From Ctenosaura bakeri (lineage: Eukaryota > Chordata > Lepidosauria > Squamata > Iguanidae), in NCBI GenBank assembly GCA_948474755.1, contig CAOLHI010000652.1, positions 322,501 through 386,500 on the forward strand: DNA of 64,000 bases, read 5' to 3'. A program made the position numbers and the translations under genes. The notes under the pieces are model-generated. The model did not search any database. It saw nothing but the letters and a program-made list of their open reading frames with translations, and was not told the DNA's origin. Shown one piece after another: positions 35,119 through 45,656 of the stretch. Every line of letters starts with the position of its first letter. Position 1 is the stretch's first letter.

Positions 35119-35822
35119 CAGCGGTTCTCAACATGTGGGTTGCGACCCCTTTCGGGGATCAAACGACCCTTTCACAAGGGTCGCCTAAGACCATTGGAAA
35201 ATATGTATTTCCGATGGTCTTAGGCTCCATTCCCTCCTCGGTGGTGGTGCGCAAGCGGGAGCCACATGCTCGCGTCCTCTTGCCCCCTGTTCAGAAGGGA
35301 CTGAAATTGCTCCCCTTCTCCTCTACCGGGAGAACCTCCCGTCTGACGGGCCAGATTGGAGGGGGGGCGGTGGCAGCAGCACAGGGTGCAGTCCCCCTCC
35401 TCGCCACGGCCCCTGCCCCACTAGCCATGAAGGGGGGCGCTGTGGAAGGGCCAGGGGGCCGCAAGGCAGCATTTCCCCGGGGGGGCAGCTGCACCCAGTG
35501 CAAAAGACAAAGGCACTGGGATTTCTCCCCCCTCGGCCAGGGTCGACACTCTGGAAACTTTTCCCACACTGCCCCCCCAGCAGAAACGAGAGCGAAGCAG
35601 AAGCAGAGCCCGGAGGGGGGGGGTTCTCGGAGCTTTTTCCCGGGGGAGATGCGTGGCTCCTCTTTCCTTCCCTGCCCGCCCTTCCCATTCCTGGCCAGCG
35701 AGGTGGCCTTTGCCGGGGGGGGGCATTGTAAATAATAAATAAATAATTTTATGGTTGGGGGTCACCACAGCATGAGGAACTGTATTAAAGGATCGCGGCA
35801 TTAGGAAGGTTGAGAACCACTG
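35119..35822. mobile_element. hAT-type non-autonomous element with GC-rich interior
   Basis: 704 bp; left end cagcggttctcaacatgtg, right end ggttgagaaccactg, inverted to each other. Flanking 8-mers CTCTACAG and GTATACAG match at 6 of 8. Sub-ends gggttgcgacccctttcggg and gaggaactgtattaaagg match a vertebrate hAT-Charlie (URR1-like) group. The long plus-strand frame 35133-35735 is not a real protein; it follows the GC-rich filler. Confidence 0.88.
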
Positions 35823-35830
35823 GTATACAG

Positions 35831-36039
35831 GATTACAATTCCATGCTGGCTCTGGATGATGGAAGTGATTATTATTATTCCATTTCATCATCCAGCGGAT
35901 GTTACTGGCTGGAGTTTTGGACTGTCACTGAAGTGTGATGGAGGAAAAGTGCCCTAGAAACAGGTCCAGACTATCTGAAATGCGTATCCCTGCATGACCT
36001 TGCCTGAGCTTCAAGATCTGCAGGGAAGGACTTTCTCTT
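35831..36039. other. Intron 8 sequence, nothing recognised
   Basis: Short unclassified stretch. Confidence 0.3.
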
Positions 36040-36260
36040 GGTCTCACCACAGCCACCACAATCACAGGGTCATTTGGTGAGGACACATGAGACGGCCTTC
36101 TCGGTGGCTCCTCCCAAGTTGTGGAGCTCCCTTCCCTGGGAGGCCCAATTGGGCCCCTCTCTGCTTTCCTTCTGCCAGCAGGTAAAGACCCTTCTATTCA
36201 GGGAGGCATTTGCTATTTAATATGTCATGGCAGAGAAGCTTTTAATAGAGGACACTGTGT
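36040..36260 (+). mobile_element. L2 LINE fragment, ORF2 C-terminus
   Basis: Translates as ETAFSVAPPKLWSSLPWEAQ with FCQQVKTLLFREAF following, the conserved L2 ORF2 end, then an AT-rich tail. Confidence 0.75.
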
Positions 36261-36386
36261 TTCTACATTATTGTGTGTGAGTTTTTTCAGAATGTTTTTA
36301 TTAAAAATTTAATTAAATAAAAAAACCCTTCCCACTTCCAAGCTTAAATTTTCCAGTTGAATCTGCTTATTTCCATTACATACAAT

Positions 36387-36565
36387 GGCCATTTCTGCAT
36401 GAGTCTGTTATAGCGCCATGATTCCACTTTCAACCTCCTATGGAATCCTGGGGTTTGCAGTTCCGGGAGGGGCCGGATGGCCCCTCCCGGAACTGCAAAC
36501 CCCAGGATTCCATAGGAGTTGAAAGTGGAATCATGGCGCTATAACAGACTCATGCGGAAATGGCC
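36387..36565. mobile_element. Palindromic MITE, near-perfect
   Basis: 179 bp. Both arms share gcatgagtctgttatagcg. Centre ggggccggatggcccc. Flanks AAT and ATA do not match cleanly. Confidence 0.9.
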
Positions 36566-36589
36566 ATAGTTTCTGCTTATCAAAGAAGA

Positions 36590-37294
36590 GAACAATTACA
36601 TCATTTCTTTCTTAATTTCTTATACATTTATATCTTTATCCAATCCAAAACTTCTCTCCATTCCCTTTCAAAGTTCTACAGGTTTATTTTTCAAGGAACA
36701 TGTTAGTTTTTCTGTCTCTACCATATCCAGAACTTTTAACTTCCATGCTTCTGTATCAATATATTTCCTTTCTTTCCAATATTGCGCTTATGTCAACCTT
36801 GCAGCAGTTATTAAATATCATAATACCTTCTGATGACATCTTACTTCCCTTTGTTGCCCTAACATGTTTAACACGTAAAACTCCGGTTTCATTTCAAAAT
36901 TCAGTTGACAAATTCTTTGAATTTCGTCACATATCCCTTTCCAAAATCTTTTTGCTATCCTGCAAGTCCACCACATATGATCACATTTCCAACACCTCAC
37001 GTTCCCATTTTTAGTCATTTTTTGTAATCTTTCTGGAGTCATGTACCATGTGTGCAGCATTTTATAAAAATTTTCTCTTAAATTTAGGTTTGGTGTAAAT
37101 TTTATATCAATTTTCCATGCTCTCTCCATGCTCTCTCCCAATTTTCCATGGTCTCTCCCAATTTTCCATGTTCTCTCCATGCTCTCTCCCAATTTTCCAT
37201 GCTCTCTCCATGCTCTCTCCGAAGTTTCTAGTTCAACTGAGTGTCCAATTTCTGTGCCCACCTAACCATTGTATCTTTAATGACTAAGGAATAG
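36590..37294 (-). mobile_element. L1-type LINE fragment, ORF2 C-terminal part
   Basis: The minus strand encodes NFYKMLHTWYMTPERLQKM and RCWKCDHMWWTCRIAKRFWK, an L1 ORF2 C-terminal zinc-knuckle-like region; the reading continues through frameshifts toward 36600. It contains a tandem repeat (37110-37225) and is interrupted upstream by the CR1. Confidence 0.75.
37110..37225. repeat. Minisatellite within the L1 fragment
   Basis: Imperfect tandem copies of two short words, attttccatg and ctctccatgctctctccca. On the minus strand they read as repeated GESMER and WKIGR words inside the L1 frame. Confidence 0.8.
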
Positions 37295-39918
37295 AGGGGT
37301 ATAGCCTATTTTGTAAAAATAGACCAATCAAGAAAGGAGGAGGAGTAGCCTTGTATGTCAAGGATGTTTTCACCTGTGAAGAGATCCTGGGCTTAAACCC
37401 AGAAAGCCAGGTAGAGAGCATTTGGGTAAGAATTAAGGCAGCGAGAAACAATAGGGATATTCTGGTGGGGGTTTACTACAGACCTCCAACCCAGGCTGAG
37501 GACTTGGATGACGCCTTCCTCAACCAAATGACTGAACATTCAAAGAGGAGAGATACAGTAATAATAGGAGATTTCAATTACCCAGATATATGCTGGCAGT
37601 CAAACTCTGCCAAGACAGCAAGGTCCAGCAAGTTTCTTGCTTGTCTTGCAGACAACTTCATGGTCCAGAAGGTGGAAGAGGCCACAAGGGGATCAAATAT
37701 TCTAGATCTGGTCTTGACCAACAGGGATGACCTTGTGCATGAGGTAGAAGTGGTTGGATCTTTAGGGGGGAGTGACCATGCCCTGTTGGAATTTAGCATT
37801 CAGTGGGAAGGAGAAGATAAGGGTAGCCAGACACTCGTCTTAGATTTTAAAAAAGCGGACTTCTGTAAACTTAGGGAGCTGCTGGCTGGAATTCCGTGGT
37901 CAGGAATAGTGAAAGGGAAAGGAGTTCAGGAGGCATGGGAGTTCCTTAAAAAGGAGATACTGACGGCACAGTCTAAAACTGTGCCAATAAGGAGGAAAAA
38001 TGGAAGGCATCTGAAGAAACCAGAATGGTTGACTAAAGAACTCTCAGCTGAGCTAAGAGTTAAGAGAAACACGTATAGGAAATGGAAGAAGGGGGAAACC
38101 ACCAAAGAAGAATTTAAGCAAGTAGCCAGGAGATGTAGGGAGGAGGTCAGAAAGGCTAAAGCACAGAACGAACTTAGGCTGGCCAGAGACATTAAAAACA
38201 ATAAAAAGGGTTTTTTTAAATATGTCCGCAGCAAAAGGAAAAAGAAGGAGACAGTAGGGTCGCTACGCAGAGAAGATGGCGAATTACTCACAGGGGGGAG
38301 AGAAAAGGCAGAGCTACTTAACACCTTCTTTGCCTCCGTATTTTCCCAGAAGGATACAAGCACTCAACCTGGCGGTAGGGGAGCAGGGGAGGAAGCAGAG
38401 GAAATGAGGCACTTAATAAGTAGAGAGGTGGTACAGGAATACCCGGCCACATTGGATGAATTCAAGTCTCCAGGGCCAGATGAATTGCATCCTAGGATAT
38501 TAAAAGAGCTGGCAGAGGTCATTTCGGAACCGCTTGCTATAATTTTTGAGAAATCTTGGAGGACAGGAGAAGTTCCAGCAGATTGGAAGAGAGCAAATGT
38601 TATCCCCATCTTCAAGAAGGGAAAAAAAGAGGACCCAAATAATTATCGCCCAGTCAGCCTGACATCGGTACCCGGAAAGATCCTGGAGCAGATCATTAAG
38701 CGTTCAGTTTCTAATCATTTAGAAAACAACGCAATAATCACGAGAAGTCAACATGGATTTCTCAAAAATAAGTCATGCCAGACTAATCTGATCTCTTTTT
38801 ATGATAGAGTTACTAGCTTGATAGATGAAGGGAATGCTGTGGATGTAGCATATCTCGATTTCAGTAAGGCCTTTGACAAAGTTCCCCATGACATTCTTGC
38901 ATCGAAGCTAGTAAAATGTGGGCTAGACAGGGCTACTGTTAATTGGATATGTAATTGGTTGACCGACCGAACCCAACGGGTGATCACGGATGGCTGCTTT
39001 TCATCCTGGAGAGAAGTGACTAGTGGGGTGCCACAAGGTTCTGTCCTGGGCCCAGTGCTGTTCAATATTTTTATCAATGACTTAGATGAAGGAATAGAGG
39101 GCATGCTCATCAAATTTGCAGATGACACCAAATTGGGAGGGGTTGCTAATATGCCAGAGGACAGGATCAAAATTCAAAATGACCTGGATAGATTGGAGAG
39201 CTGGGCCAGGGCGAACAAAATGAAATTCAACAGAGAGAAATGTAAGGTCCTACACTTAGGCAGAAATAATGGAATACAGAAATATAGGATGGGGGACACG
39301 TGGCTGGATAGCAGTACGTGTGAAAGGGATCTAGGAGTCTTCATAGACCACAAGCTGAACATGAGTCAGCAGTGTGATGCGGCAGCCAAGAAAGCCAATG
39401 CAATTCTCGGCTGCATCAACAGGAGTATGGTGTCTAGATCGAGGGAGGTACTGGTACCACTCTACTCTGCTTTGGTTAGACCCCATCTTGAATACTGTGT
39501 CCAGTTCTGGGCACCCCAATTCAAGAAGGATATTGACAAGCTGGAGCAAGTCCAGAGGAGGGCGACCAAAATGGTGAGAGGCCTGGAAGCCATGCCCTAT
39601 GAGGATAGACTGAGAGAGCTGGGTATGTTTAGTCTGCAGAAAAGGAGGTTAAGAGGGGACATGATAGCCATGTTTAAATATTTGAAGGGATGCCACGTAG
39701 AGGAAGGAGGGGGCTTGTTTTCTGCTGCTCCAGAAACCAGGACAAGGAGCAATGGATTCAAGCTGCAGGAAAGGAGATTCCACCTGAACCTCAGGAAGAA
39801 CTTCCTGACAGTCAGGGCTGTCCGGCAGTGGAATCTGCTGCCTCGGAGAGTAGTGGAGTCTCCTACCTTGGAGGTTTTTAAGCAGAGGCTTGATGGCCAT
39901 CTGTCGGGAGTGCTTTGA
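37288..39918 (+). CDS. CR1 retrotransposon ORF2 protein (endonuclease + reverse transcriptase), N-terminally truncated
   Basis: The frame is open from just after a TAA at 37285-37287 to TGA at 39916. The first Met is at 37351, but homology ([18 protein letters not shown]) starts upstream, so that Met is not the true start. Counting from it: apurinic-type endonuclease motifs GDFN (73-76) and SDH (141-143); RT motifs [15 protein letters not shown] (433-447), YLDFSKAFD (501-509), PQGSVLGP (561-568) and FADD (589-592); then the thumb and CR1 C-terminal region to about 855. The N-terminal endonuclease strands are missing, so it cannot encode a complete enzyme, and expression is unlikely. The absence of stops over 877 codons indicates recent insertion. 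Confidence 0.9.
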   Translation, partial: GIEGYSLFCKNRPIKKGGGVALYVKDVFTCEEILGLNPESQVESIWVRIKAARNNRDILVGVYYRPPTQAEDLDDAFLNQMTEHSKRRDTVIIGDFNYPDICWQSNSAKTARSSKFLACLADNFMVQKVEEATRGSNILDLVLTNRDDLVHEVEVVGSLGGSDHALLEFSIQWEGEDKGSQTLVLDFKKADFCKLRELLAGIPWSGIVKGKGVQEAWEFLKKEILTAQSKTVPIRRKNGRHLKKPEWLTKELSAELRVKRNTYRKWKKGETTKEEFKQVARRCREEVRKAKAQNELRLARDIKNNKKGFFKYVRSKRKKKETVGSLRREDGELLTGGREKAELLNTFFASVFSQKDTSTQPGGRGAGEEAEEMRHLISREVVQEYPATLDEFKSPGPDELHPRILKELAEVISEPLAIIFEKSWRTGEVPADWKRANVIPIFKKGKKEDPNNYRPVSLTSVPGKILEQIIKRSVSNHLENNAIITRSQHGFLKNKSCQTNLISFYDRVTSLIDEGNAVDVAYLDFSKAFDKVPHDILASKLVKCGLDRATVNWICNWLTDRTQRVITDGCFSSWREVTSGVPQGSVLGPVLFNIFINDLDEGIEGMLIKFADDTKLGGVANMPEDRIKIQNDLDRLESWARANKMKFNREKCKVLHLGRNNGIQKYRMGDTWLDSSTCERDLGVFIDHKLNMSQQCDAAAKKANAILGCINRSMVSRSREVLVPLYSALVRPHLEYCVQFWAPQFKKDIDKLEQVQRRATKMVRGLEAMPYEDRLRELGMFSLQKRRLRGDMIAMFKYLKGCHVEEGGGLFSAAPETRTRSNGFKLQERRFHLNLRKNFLTVRAVRQWNLLPRRVVESPTLEVFKQRLDGHLSGVL

Positions 39919-40005
39919 GGGTGTTCCTGCATGACAGGGAGTTGGACTGGATGGCCCGTGTGGTCTCTTCCAACTCTACATTTCTATGATTCTATGATTC
40001 TGATT
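37288..40005 (+). mobile_element. CR1 LINE, long copy with intact ORF2 remainder
   Basis: The copy starts inside the endonuclease domain (5'-truncated), carries an uninterrupted ORF2 remainder to 39918, a 3' UTR, and a tail of ATTCTATG units ending about 40000. It is the youngest-looking and longest CR1 copy here. L1 sequence lies on both sides, so it is probably nested in that L1. Confidence 0.93.
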
Positions 40006-40140
40006 CCATTTCTCTTTTCAACAATAATTTATAAAATTTGTATTCTCTTCTTTTGGTCTCCATCAGTAAATCTAATTCATTTTCTTTTCTCTCAAACGTT
40101 ATTGTGTTTTAACTTGTTTTCACTCAGGTTTAATAGCATT
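40006..40140 (-). mobile_element. Probable continuation of the interrupted L1
   Basis: The minus strand reads about ENELDLLMETKRREYKFYKL with LLKREM following, which resembles L1 ORF2 upstream of the part at 36590-37294. This supports the nested arrangement. Weak by itself. Confidence 0.45.
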
Positions 40141-40323
40141 TTAACTTTCATATAAATGGTTGTGTTTTGCTTTTTGCTGTGTTTTTAAGCGGCTGTCAAC
40201 CACCTTGAAATCCATGCCTGGGGAAAGGTGGGAAACCACAGATTCTGGTAAAGTGTGTGGAGGGGCTTCCAGAAGAAGCCAAAGCAGTCTCAAGTCTTCC
40301 AGGCTGTATCTGGGTAGAGTTAC

Positions 40324-40427
40324 CTTCACTTTTCTCCTGGGGTGTTGGGTCCAAAACCTGCCATCCGTCATATCCTTCGGGAAGATCTGGACGTCCCATC
40401 CAAGATTCCACCCAGCAGTGATAATTC
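40324..40427 (-). CDS. TGM2-like: Transglutaminase exon 8 (catalytic His and Asp)
   Basis: 104 bases, acceptor tgatttctacag, donor gtaact. The first base completes a Trp codon from exon 7. The exon encodes [20 protein letters not shown] and [14 protein letters not shown], which hold the catalytic histidine and aspartate of the papain-like triad. No stop or frameshift is present. The size and both split codons match the family exon. Confidence 0.96.
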
Positions 40428-40517
40428 CTGTAGAAATCATGGGAAAAGAAGCAGGGAGAATGAGCTAGAAGCAAGGACAGATTACCAACTGCTTTTATCA
40501 CCACAACCTTATTCTAA

Positions 40518-40612
40518 AGCCATTTCTGCACAAGACCATTATAGCGCTATGATTCCACTTTCAACATCCGATGGAATCCTGGGGTTTGCAGTTTAGGGAG
40601 GGGCCGGCCAGA
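40518..40612. mobile_element. Palindromic MITE, left half only
   Basis: agccatttctgcacaag to gggaggggccggcc; the right arm is missing and CR1 3' sequence follows directly. Confidence 0.75.
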
Positions 40613-40712
40613 ATCTGTCAAAGTGGGCTTTGATGGTGTCTTCCTGAATGGCAAAAGGGGTTGGACTGGATGGCCCTTGGGGTCTCTTCCAGCTTGAGGA
40701 TTCTGTGATCTC
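40613..40712 (+). mobile_element. CR1 3' end
   Basis: ctgtcaaagtgggctttg, ggggttggactggatggccc and gatggcccttggggtctctt. Confidence 0.8.
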
Positions 40713-40774
40713 CTGCTTGCAAGTAGAAGACAGAGTGAGCCTCTGAAACCAAATATATTCAGATGACAAGAAAA

Positions 40775-40977
40775 TAGATTTGGACTAAGAAGTGTTAGGA
40801 AGAGGTTCTTGATGGTAAGAGCTGCAGATGAGATGCCCACCTCTCTGCAATGCCTTGGCTGTGAATTTCCTGCACTAGTAGGAGAGGGTTGGGCTAGATG
40901 GCCTTTGGCATCCCTTCCAATTGTATGAGTGTAGGATTCTCATAGAATTGGAAGGGACCTCAAAGGCCATCTATCTA
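40775..40977. mobile_element. Old CR1 3' pieces in both orientations
   Basis: A diverged sense piece (aggaagaggttcttgatgg, gttgggctagatggcc) is followed by a short antisense end (catagaattggaagggacc). Confidence 0.6.
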
Positions 40978-41118
40978 AGTGGAATTCTGAGGTTTGCAGT
41001 TTCCTGAGGCCAAGAGCTCTCTGGCTGAGAATTCTCAATGCCCCTCCGTAAACTGCAAACCCCATAGGATGTTGAAAGTGGAATCATAGCGCTATAACAC
41101 TCCAGTGCAGAAATGGCC
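40978..41118. mobile_element. Long-form palindromic MITE, left end lost
   Basis: gtggaattctgaggtttgc, unpaired centre ctctctggctgagaattc, right end ccagtgcagaaatggcc. Confidence 0.75.
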
Positions 41119-41714
41119 TTTGTCTCAGTGCTTGTTACAGTGTTTAAAATTAATGTTGTGTTATTATTCATTTTAATGTTTAGAAAGTAATTTGATATAT
41201 TGTCTGGTCCTTTTCTTGATCCTTTTGATTCATTTTTAAATCATAACTGACAACAATGTAAGGTTGATAAGGGAATGGAATAAAACTTGACGAATTCCTG
41301 TCAAAACGTCCCTAAACCATAATTTTTAAAAGTAACTAAAAACATTACTTTTGTAGCATGAATGAAATAACATTGTCCCCCTTTCTTATGTTAATTTTTG
41401 AAATATAAGTTCATTACACCCTCACTGGCCACCAGAGGTAACTACATTACAAGTAACTAATTACTTCCAATTCCCAGTTGCATCCATTTGAGGACAGTGG
41501 GATGCTGAATCAGTTCTGGGATTTTACTCCGAACTTTAAAGAGCAACCTGAGGCTGCAGAAGCACTGCTGGAAAAATAGTCTCAGCATCTTGGATCACTT
41601 TTTCAAAGTTCAGAGTAAACCCACACCAGATTCACCCCACCACTGCCCCTGGTTGCACAGATGAGACACTTCAGGCCAGCCCCCTAAGTATTGCCACCCC
41701 CATCATCCACTCAC
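41119..41714. other. Intron 7 sequence, nothing recognised
   Basis: No supported repeat. Confidence 0.35.
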
Positions 41715-41850
41715 CAGATGAGTTCTCGGTTTCCCTGCTGCAACTTTCCATCCTGGTCCAGGTATTGCTCTATGACCAGGTTGCCGTTGGTGTCGTGGGC
41801 AGAGTTGTAGTTGGTGACCACTCGGCTGGGGATGCCCAGGGACCGGAGCA
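41715..41850 (-). CDS. TGM2-like: Transglutaminase exon 7 (catalytic core)
   Basis: 136 bases, acceptor in a C-rich tract ending ccacag, donor gtgagt. It encodes [20 protein letters not shown] and then [19 protein letters not shown], ending RELIW with the Trp codon split into exon 8. The [12 protein letters not shown] block is strongly conserved in TGM2-type enzymes. The second half resembles TGM2 only loosely, as is usual for this loop. Confidence 0.95.
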
Positions 41851-41961
41851 CTGTGGGGGGGGGAGGGGAGGGAGAAGGTCAGAGGTGAGAGGCTGACCCC
41901 AGACCTGGCAGCTTCCAGAGATGTAAATATTCAGTTATTCTGTCCTCACATTTGCAGTTCA

Positions 41962-42628
41962 GACCACAAGCTGAACATGAGTCAACAGTGTGATGCAGCA
42001 GCCAAGAAAGCCAATGCAATTCTTGGCTGCATCAATAGGAGTATGGTGTCTAGATCGAGGGAGGTACTGGTACCCCTCTACTCTGCTTTGATTAGGCCTC
42101 ATTTGGAATCCTGTGTCCAGTTCTGGGCACCCCAATTCAGGGAGGACATGGTCAAGCTGGAGCAAGTCCAGAGGAGGGCGACCAAAATGGTGAGGGGCCT
42201 GGAAGCCATGAAGCCCTATGAGGACAGACTTAGAGAGCTGGGTATGTTTAGTCTGCAGAAGAGAAGATTAAGAGGGGACACAATAGCCATGTTTGAATAT
42301 CTGAAGGGATGCCATGTAGAGGAAGGAGAGGGTTTGTTTTCTGCTGCTCCAGAGACCAGGACAAGGAGCAATGGATTCCAGCTGCAGGAAAGGAGATTCC
42401 ACCTGAACCTCAGGAAGAACTTCCTGACGGTCAGGGCTGTCCGGCAGTGGAATCTGCTGCCTCCATGGAGTGTGGTGGAATCTCCTCCTTCTTTGGAGGT
42501 TTTTAAGCAGAGGCTTGATGGCCATCTGTCTGTCGGGAGTGCTTTGAGGGTGTTCCTGCATGACTGAAGGGGGTTGGACTGGATGGCCCCTGGGGTCTCT
42601 TCCAACTCTACATTTCTATGATTCTATG
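41962..42628 (+). mobile_element. CR1 LINE 3' fragment, open frame
   Basis: Frame 41977-42567 (196 codons) from [20 protein letters not shown] to the coding end, then the complete 3' UTR and ATTCTATG tail. Low divergence. It lies 111 bases upstream of exon 7 on the gene strand. Confidence 0.93.
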
Positions 42629-42689
42629 AATCATTTCCACAGTTTTCTCCCCACTGTGGACAAGGCATGCTTCTTCTAAAGAGGTCTAG

Positions 42690-42785
42690 CCACAAGAATC
42701 CAGGGCCAGGTGTACCTTACAATCACCATAAGTCAGGAATGGCTTGAAAGCACACAGAAATGGCAGACAACAATAACAAGCAGAG
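42690..42785 (+). mobile_element. SINE tail fragment
   Basis: caatcaccataagtcagg and ggcttgaaagcacacag, the tail shared by the 5S and CORE SINEs. Confidence 0.5.
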
Positions 42786-42885
42786 AGCTGGCATCACCCT
42801 CCTCTATCCCTGGCCAGTTAATGACCACCACAGTGTGCTCTGGACCTCTGGAAGCGCTCAGGGGTTCCCTTTTCCATGAAAACCA

Positions 42886-43240
42886 TTTGTAAGGATATGA
42901 AAGATATTCATTAATATTCACATCCTTGAAAGCCAAACAGAATCTCAACAGCGAAAGAGTGAAGAAAAGGAAGTCGGCCACGAGGTTCTTGATGCTTTGG
43001 GACGTGGTTGTGGAAAATTCATTGGTGCAGAAAGGCTTGTGGTTTCCCTGTCCCGAAAACATATTCCAGTGGCAAAAATGTGGATTTTGTGGAAAATACA
43101 CTGATCCCTGTGCAAAGATATAGGGAAAGCAGGGGGTTGCATAAATGCAGGAAAACCACATTTTGAGTGCTTTGTGCAGGAATTGGTGTATTTGCAGAGA
43201 CTGCAGGAAATCCCAAGCCTCAGCCGAGCTCCAGAGTGGA
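42886..43240. repeat. Degenerate TGTGCAGAAA-type repeat
   Basis: aatattcacatccttgaaag opening, then ttggtgcagaaaggc, ccagtggcaaaaatgtgg and ccctgtgcaaagatatag. Compare 15201-15760. Confidence 0.4.
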
Positions 43241-43355
43241 ACTGGCGAATTCAAGGAGCAAAAGGAATGATGTCAGGGTTGACGTGGAGGTCTGGCGGAA
43301 GGCGAGCCGGAAAGGGTTTTGCAGAGAGAAGCAGCGGGAGGCTCAGTGGCATACT

Positions 43356-43644
43356 TAACCTTTTGTTGTGACGTGTCTTCAAGTTGACTCTAAATTTTGG
43401 CAGGGATGTCACGGGGTTTTCTTGGCAGGCTCTGTTCAGAGGTGGTTGGACAACACTGCCTCCCTCTTAGGATGAGGGACTGTGATTTCCCAAAGTCACT
43501 CAGGGGGTTTCCATGGCCAAGGGAGAATTTGTGAGGTCCACCTGACTCTGAGGCTGAGAGTGTGTGACTTGTGCAGGGTCACCCAGTGGGTTTCCGTGGC
43601 TGAGCAATGATTTGAATCCTGGTCTCACAGAGTGGTAGTGTAAC
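43356..43644 (-). mobile_element. CORE-SINE (MIR-like), reverse
   Basis: cttcaagttgactctaaatt, gcagggtcacccagtgggtt and atgatttgaatcctggtctc, in antisense order. Confidence 0.65.
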
Positions 43645-44066
43645 ATAGAATCATAGAATCATAGAAATGTAGAGTTGGAAGAGACCCCAGGGGCCATCCA
43701 GTCCAACCCCCTGCCATGCAGGAACACCCTCAAAGCACTCCCTTTGACAGATGGCCATCCAGCCTCTGCTTAAAAACCTCCAAGGAAGGAGACGCCACTA
43801 CACTCCATGGAGGCAGCAGCATATTCCACTGCCGGACAGCCCTGACTGTCAGGAAGTTCTTCCTGAGGTTCAGGTGGAATCTCCTTTCCTGCAGCTTGAA
43901 TCCATTGCTCCTTGTCCTGGTCTCTGGAGCAGCAGAAAACAAGCCCTCTCCTTCCTCTACATGGCATCCCTTCAAATATTTAAACATGGCTCTCATGTCC
44001 CCTCTTAACCTTCCCTTCTGCAGACTAAACATACCCAGCTCTCTAAGTCTGTCCTCATAGGGCACT
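43645..44066 (-). mobile_element. CR1 LINE 3' fragment
   Basis: Minus-strand frame 43730-44065 ([20 protein letters not shown] onward) plus the 3' UTR and CATAGAAT units. Low divergence. Confidence 0.93.
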
Positions 44067-44204
44067 CAAAACTCAAAACACTTTGCATTTCCCCAATCTT
44101 TGCAACACTCAAAACACTATACCAGATATACGACAGCCATCTCTTAAGGTTTTCTCAGCCAGATTTATTCCAAGGAGGTTTGTCCTTGCCTTTCTGTGAG
44201 GCTG

Positions 44205-45314
44205 TGTTACCCAAGTGGCAGACCCCATCCCAGAGGGATATAAAATTGATATCAAATATGCCCACCATGCCAGAGAGGTTGGCCAGGTGAGTGCATGGAC
44301 AAATAGGTCAAACGACCAAAACTAGCGCCATTTCCGCACAAGGCTGTTCTAGTGCTGTAATTCCACTTTCAACATCCTATGGAATCCTGGGGTTTGCAGT
44401 TTTGGGAGGGGCCAGCCCCTCCCGAAACCGCAAACCCCAGGATTCCATAGGATGTTGAAAGTGGAATCATAGCGCTATAACAGGCTCGTGTGGAAATCCG
44501 ACAGGTCAAGGCCAGGAAAATCCCCCATCACATTCCCCGAGGAGACCTCAGGCTAAACATGTCCACACGGACAAAGGGTCCTCAGCCTTAAATAGCCAAC
44601 TTGAAGGGATTACTGGGTTTTCCCCAGGTCGAGCCACTCCAACGTCAGAGAATCCTACAAGGGTGAGGTCCATTTACATCAACCACTCATGCAAACCATC
44701 AAGTTGCCATTGTGAGGCATTTTTCCTTCTATTTTGGCCACTGTTCTTCCCAGGAGAGGGCCTGCCCTTGAGATACATTCTGCCCTATAAGTAGTCCCAG
44801 TTTTTGAGGGTCTCTTTGGAGAACTCCCCACCATGTTAGCAGACCGGCACTCTGTTAGTGGAGTGAGCCCCTCAGCCGCTTCTCTTCGCTGAGCTCCGTC
44901 CTTCTCACCACTTCCCAGACTGGAAACTTCAGGATAGGTGCAGTATCACCACCTTTACCCCCTCTCCGCTATATTCCCTATCAATTTTCACCTCTTTCCC
45001 TTCTCGATAGGCCTTCTGTGTGTGAGTGAGTGAGTGTGTTGGTGCGTGAGAACACATTTATTAATAAAAACTATTTATTAGTACGTTTTTATTAGTACGT
45101 ACATACTAGTACGTACGTATTTATTATTATTATTTATTAGTACGTTTTTCTAGCTTTTCACTTGGTCTGACCTCGTAAAAATTGGGTAAAAGATTCTGCT
45201 GGGTTACCTTGCCCCTCGTTTTGCTATTGCCAGTGCTCCACTAATTTCCCCAATCTGTGCATTTTTGGAGCGCATCAAGGTGTCCTCCGGAGGCCCCCAG
45301 AAGTCAGGGTAACA
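44205..45314 (+). mobile_element. Solo LTR interrupted by a MITE
   Basis: TGTTACC to GGTAACA with GCTG on both sides (44201-44204, 45315-45318). It shares its 3' region with the LTR at 12909 (gtaaaaattgggtaaaagat near 45175). The MITE lies at 44326-44500. There is a tandem-like gtacgt cluster near 45080-45140. Confidence 0.87.
44326..44500. mobile_element. Palindromic MITE inside an LTR
   Basis: gccatttccgcacaaggctg to caggctcgtgtggaaatcc; centre ggggccagcccc. Confidence 0.87.
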
Positions 45315-45435
45315 GCTGAGAGAGGGGGACATGCCCAGGGTCACTTTGCTTTGCATGGCTGCATGAGAATTCAAACACTGTTTTCCACTAGCCCTACCAA
45401 ATGTGCAAACCACTACACCACAGTTCTGTGATCCT
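45315..45435 (-). mobile_element. CORE-SINE (MIR-like) fragment, reverse
   Basis: acatgcccagggtcacttt, tgagaattcaaacactg and gcaaaccactacaccaca. Confidence 0.55.
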
Positions 45436-45478
45436 ATGATTCCATAATCTTTCTTTCTCTCTCCTGCTGGTTCCTCAC

Positions 45479-45656
45479 CTGTACAAGCCACGGCTGCAAA
45501 AACCCAGCACTGCCCATAACGGACGGGCTGGCATCCAAACTTATGCCACCTCTGCAGGATGTCCACACTGCCGCTCCAGGCCATGGGGCTCACGCCATCG
45601 TCAAACTGGTTGTCCCAGCGTCCCCAGAGGATGCCTTGGTCATCGTTGCAATTCAC
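45479..45656 (-). CDS. TGM2-like: Transglutaminase exon 6 (active-site cysteine)
   Basis: 178 bases, acceptor ggctgcag, donor gtgagg. It starts [18 protein letters not shown], whose Cys aligns with TGM2 Cys230, a redox-switch residue I recall as typical of TGM2. It continues [18 protein letters not shown], with the transition-state Trp, and ends [12 protein letters not shown], with the nucleophilic cysteine. All required catalytic residues of this exon are present. The phase is 0 at the start and +1 at the end. Confidence 0.97.

Noticed and set aside
35133..35735. 200-codon open frame on the plus strand
   Set aside because: It lies wholly within the GC-rich filler of a hAT-type element. GC richness lengthens chance open frames, and overlapping frames on the other strand are just as long.
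36818..37261. 147-codon frame with repeated GESMER-like peptides that might look like a repeat protein
   Set aside because: The non-repeated part is an L1 ORF2 C-terminus; the repeats are a minisatellite inside it.
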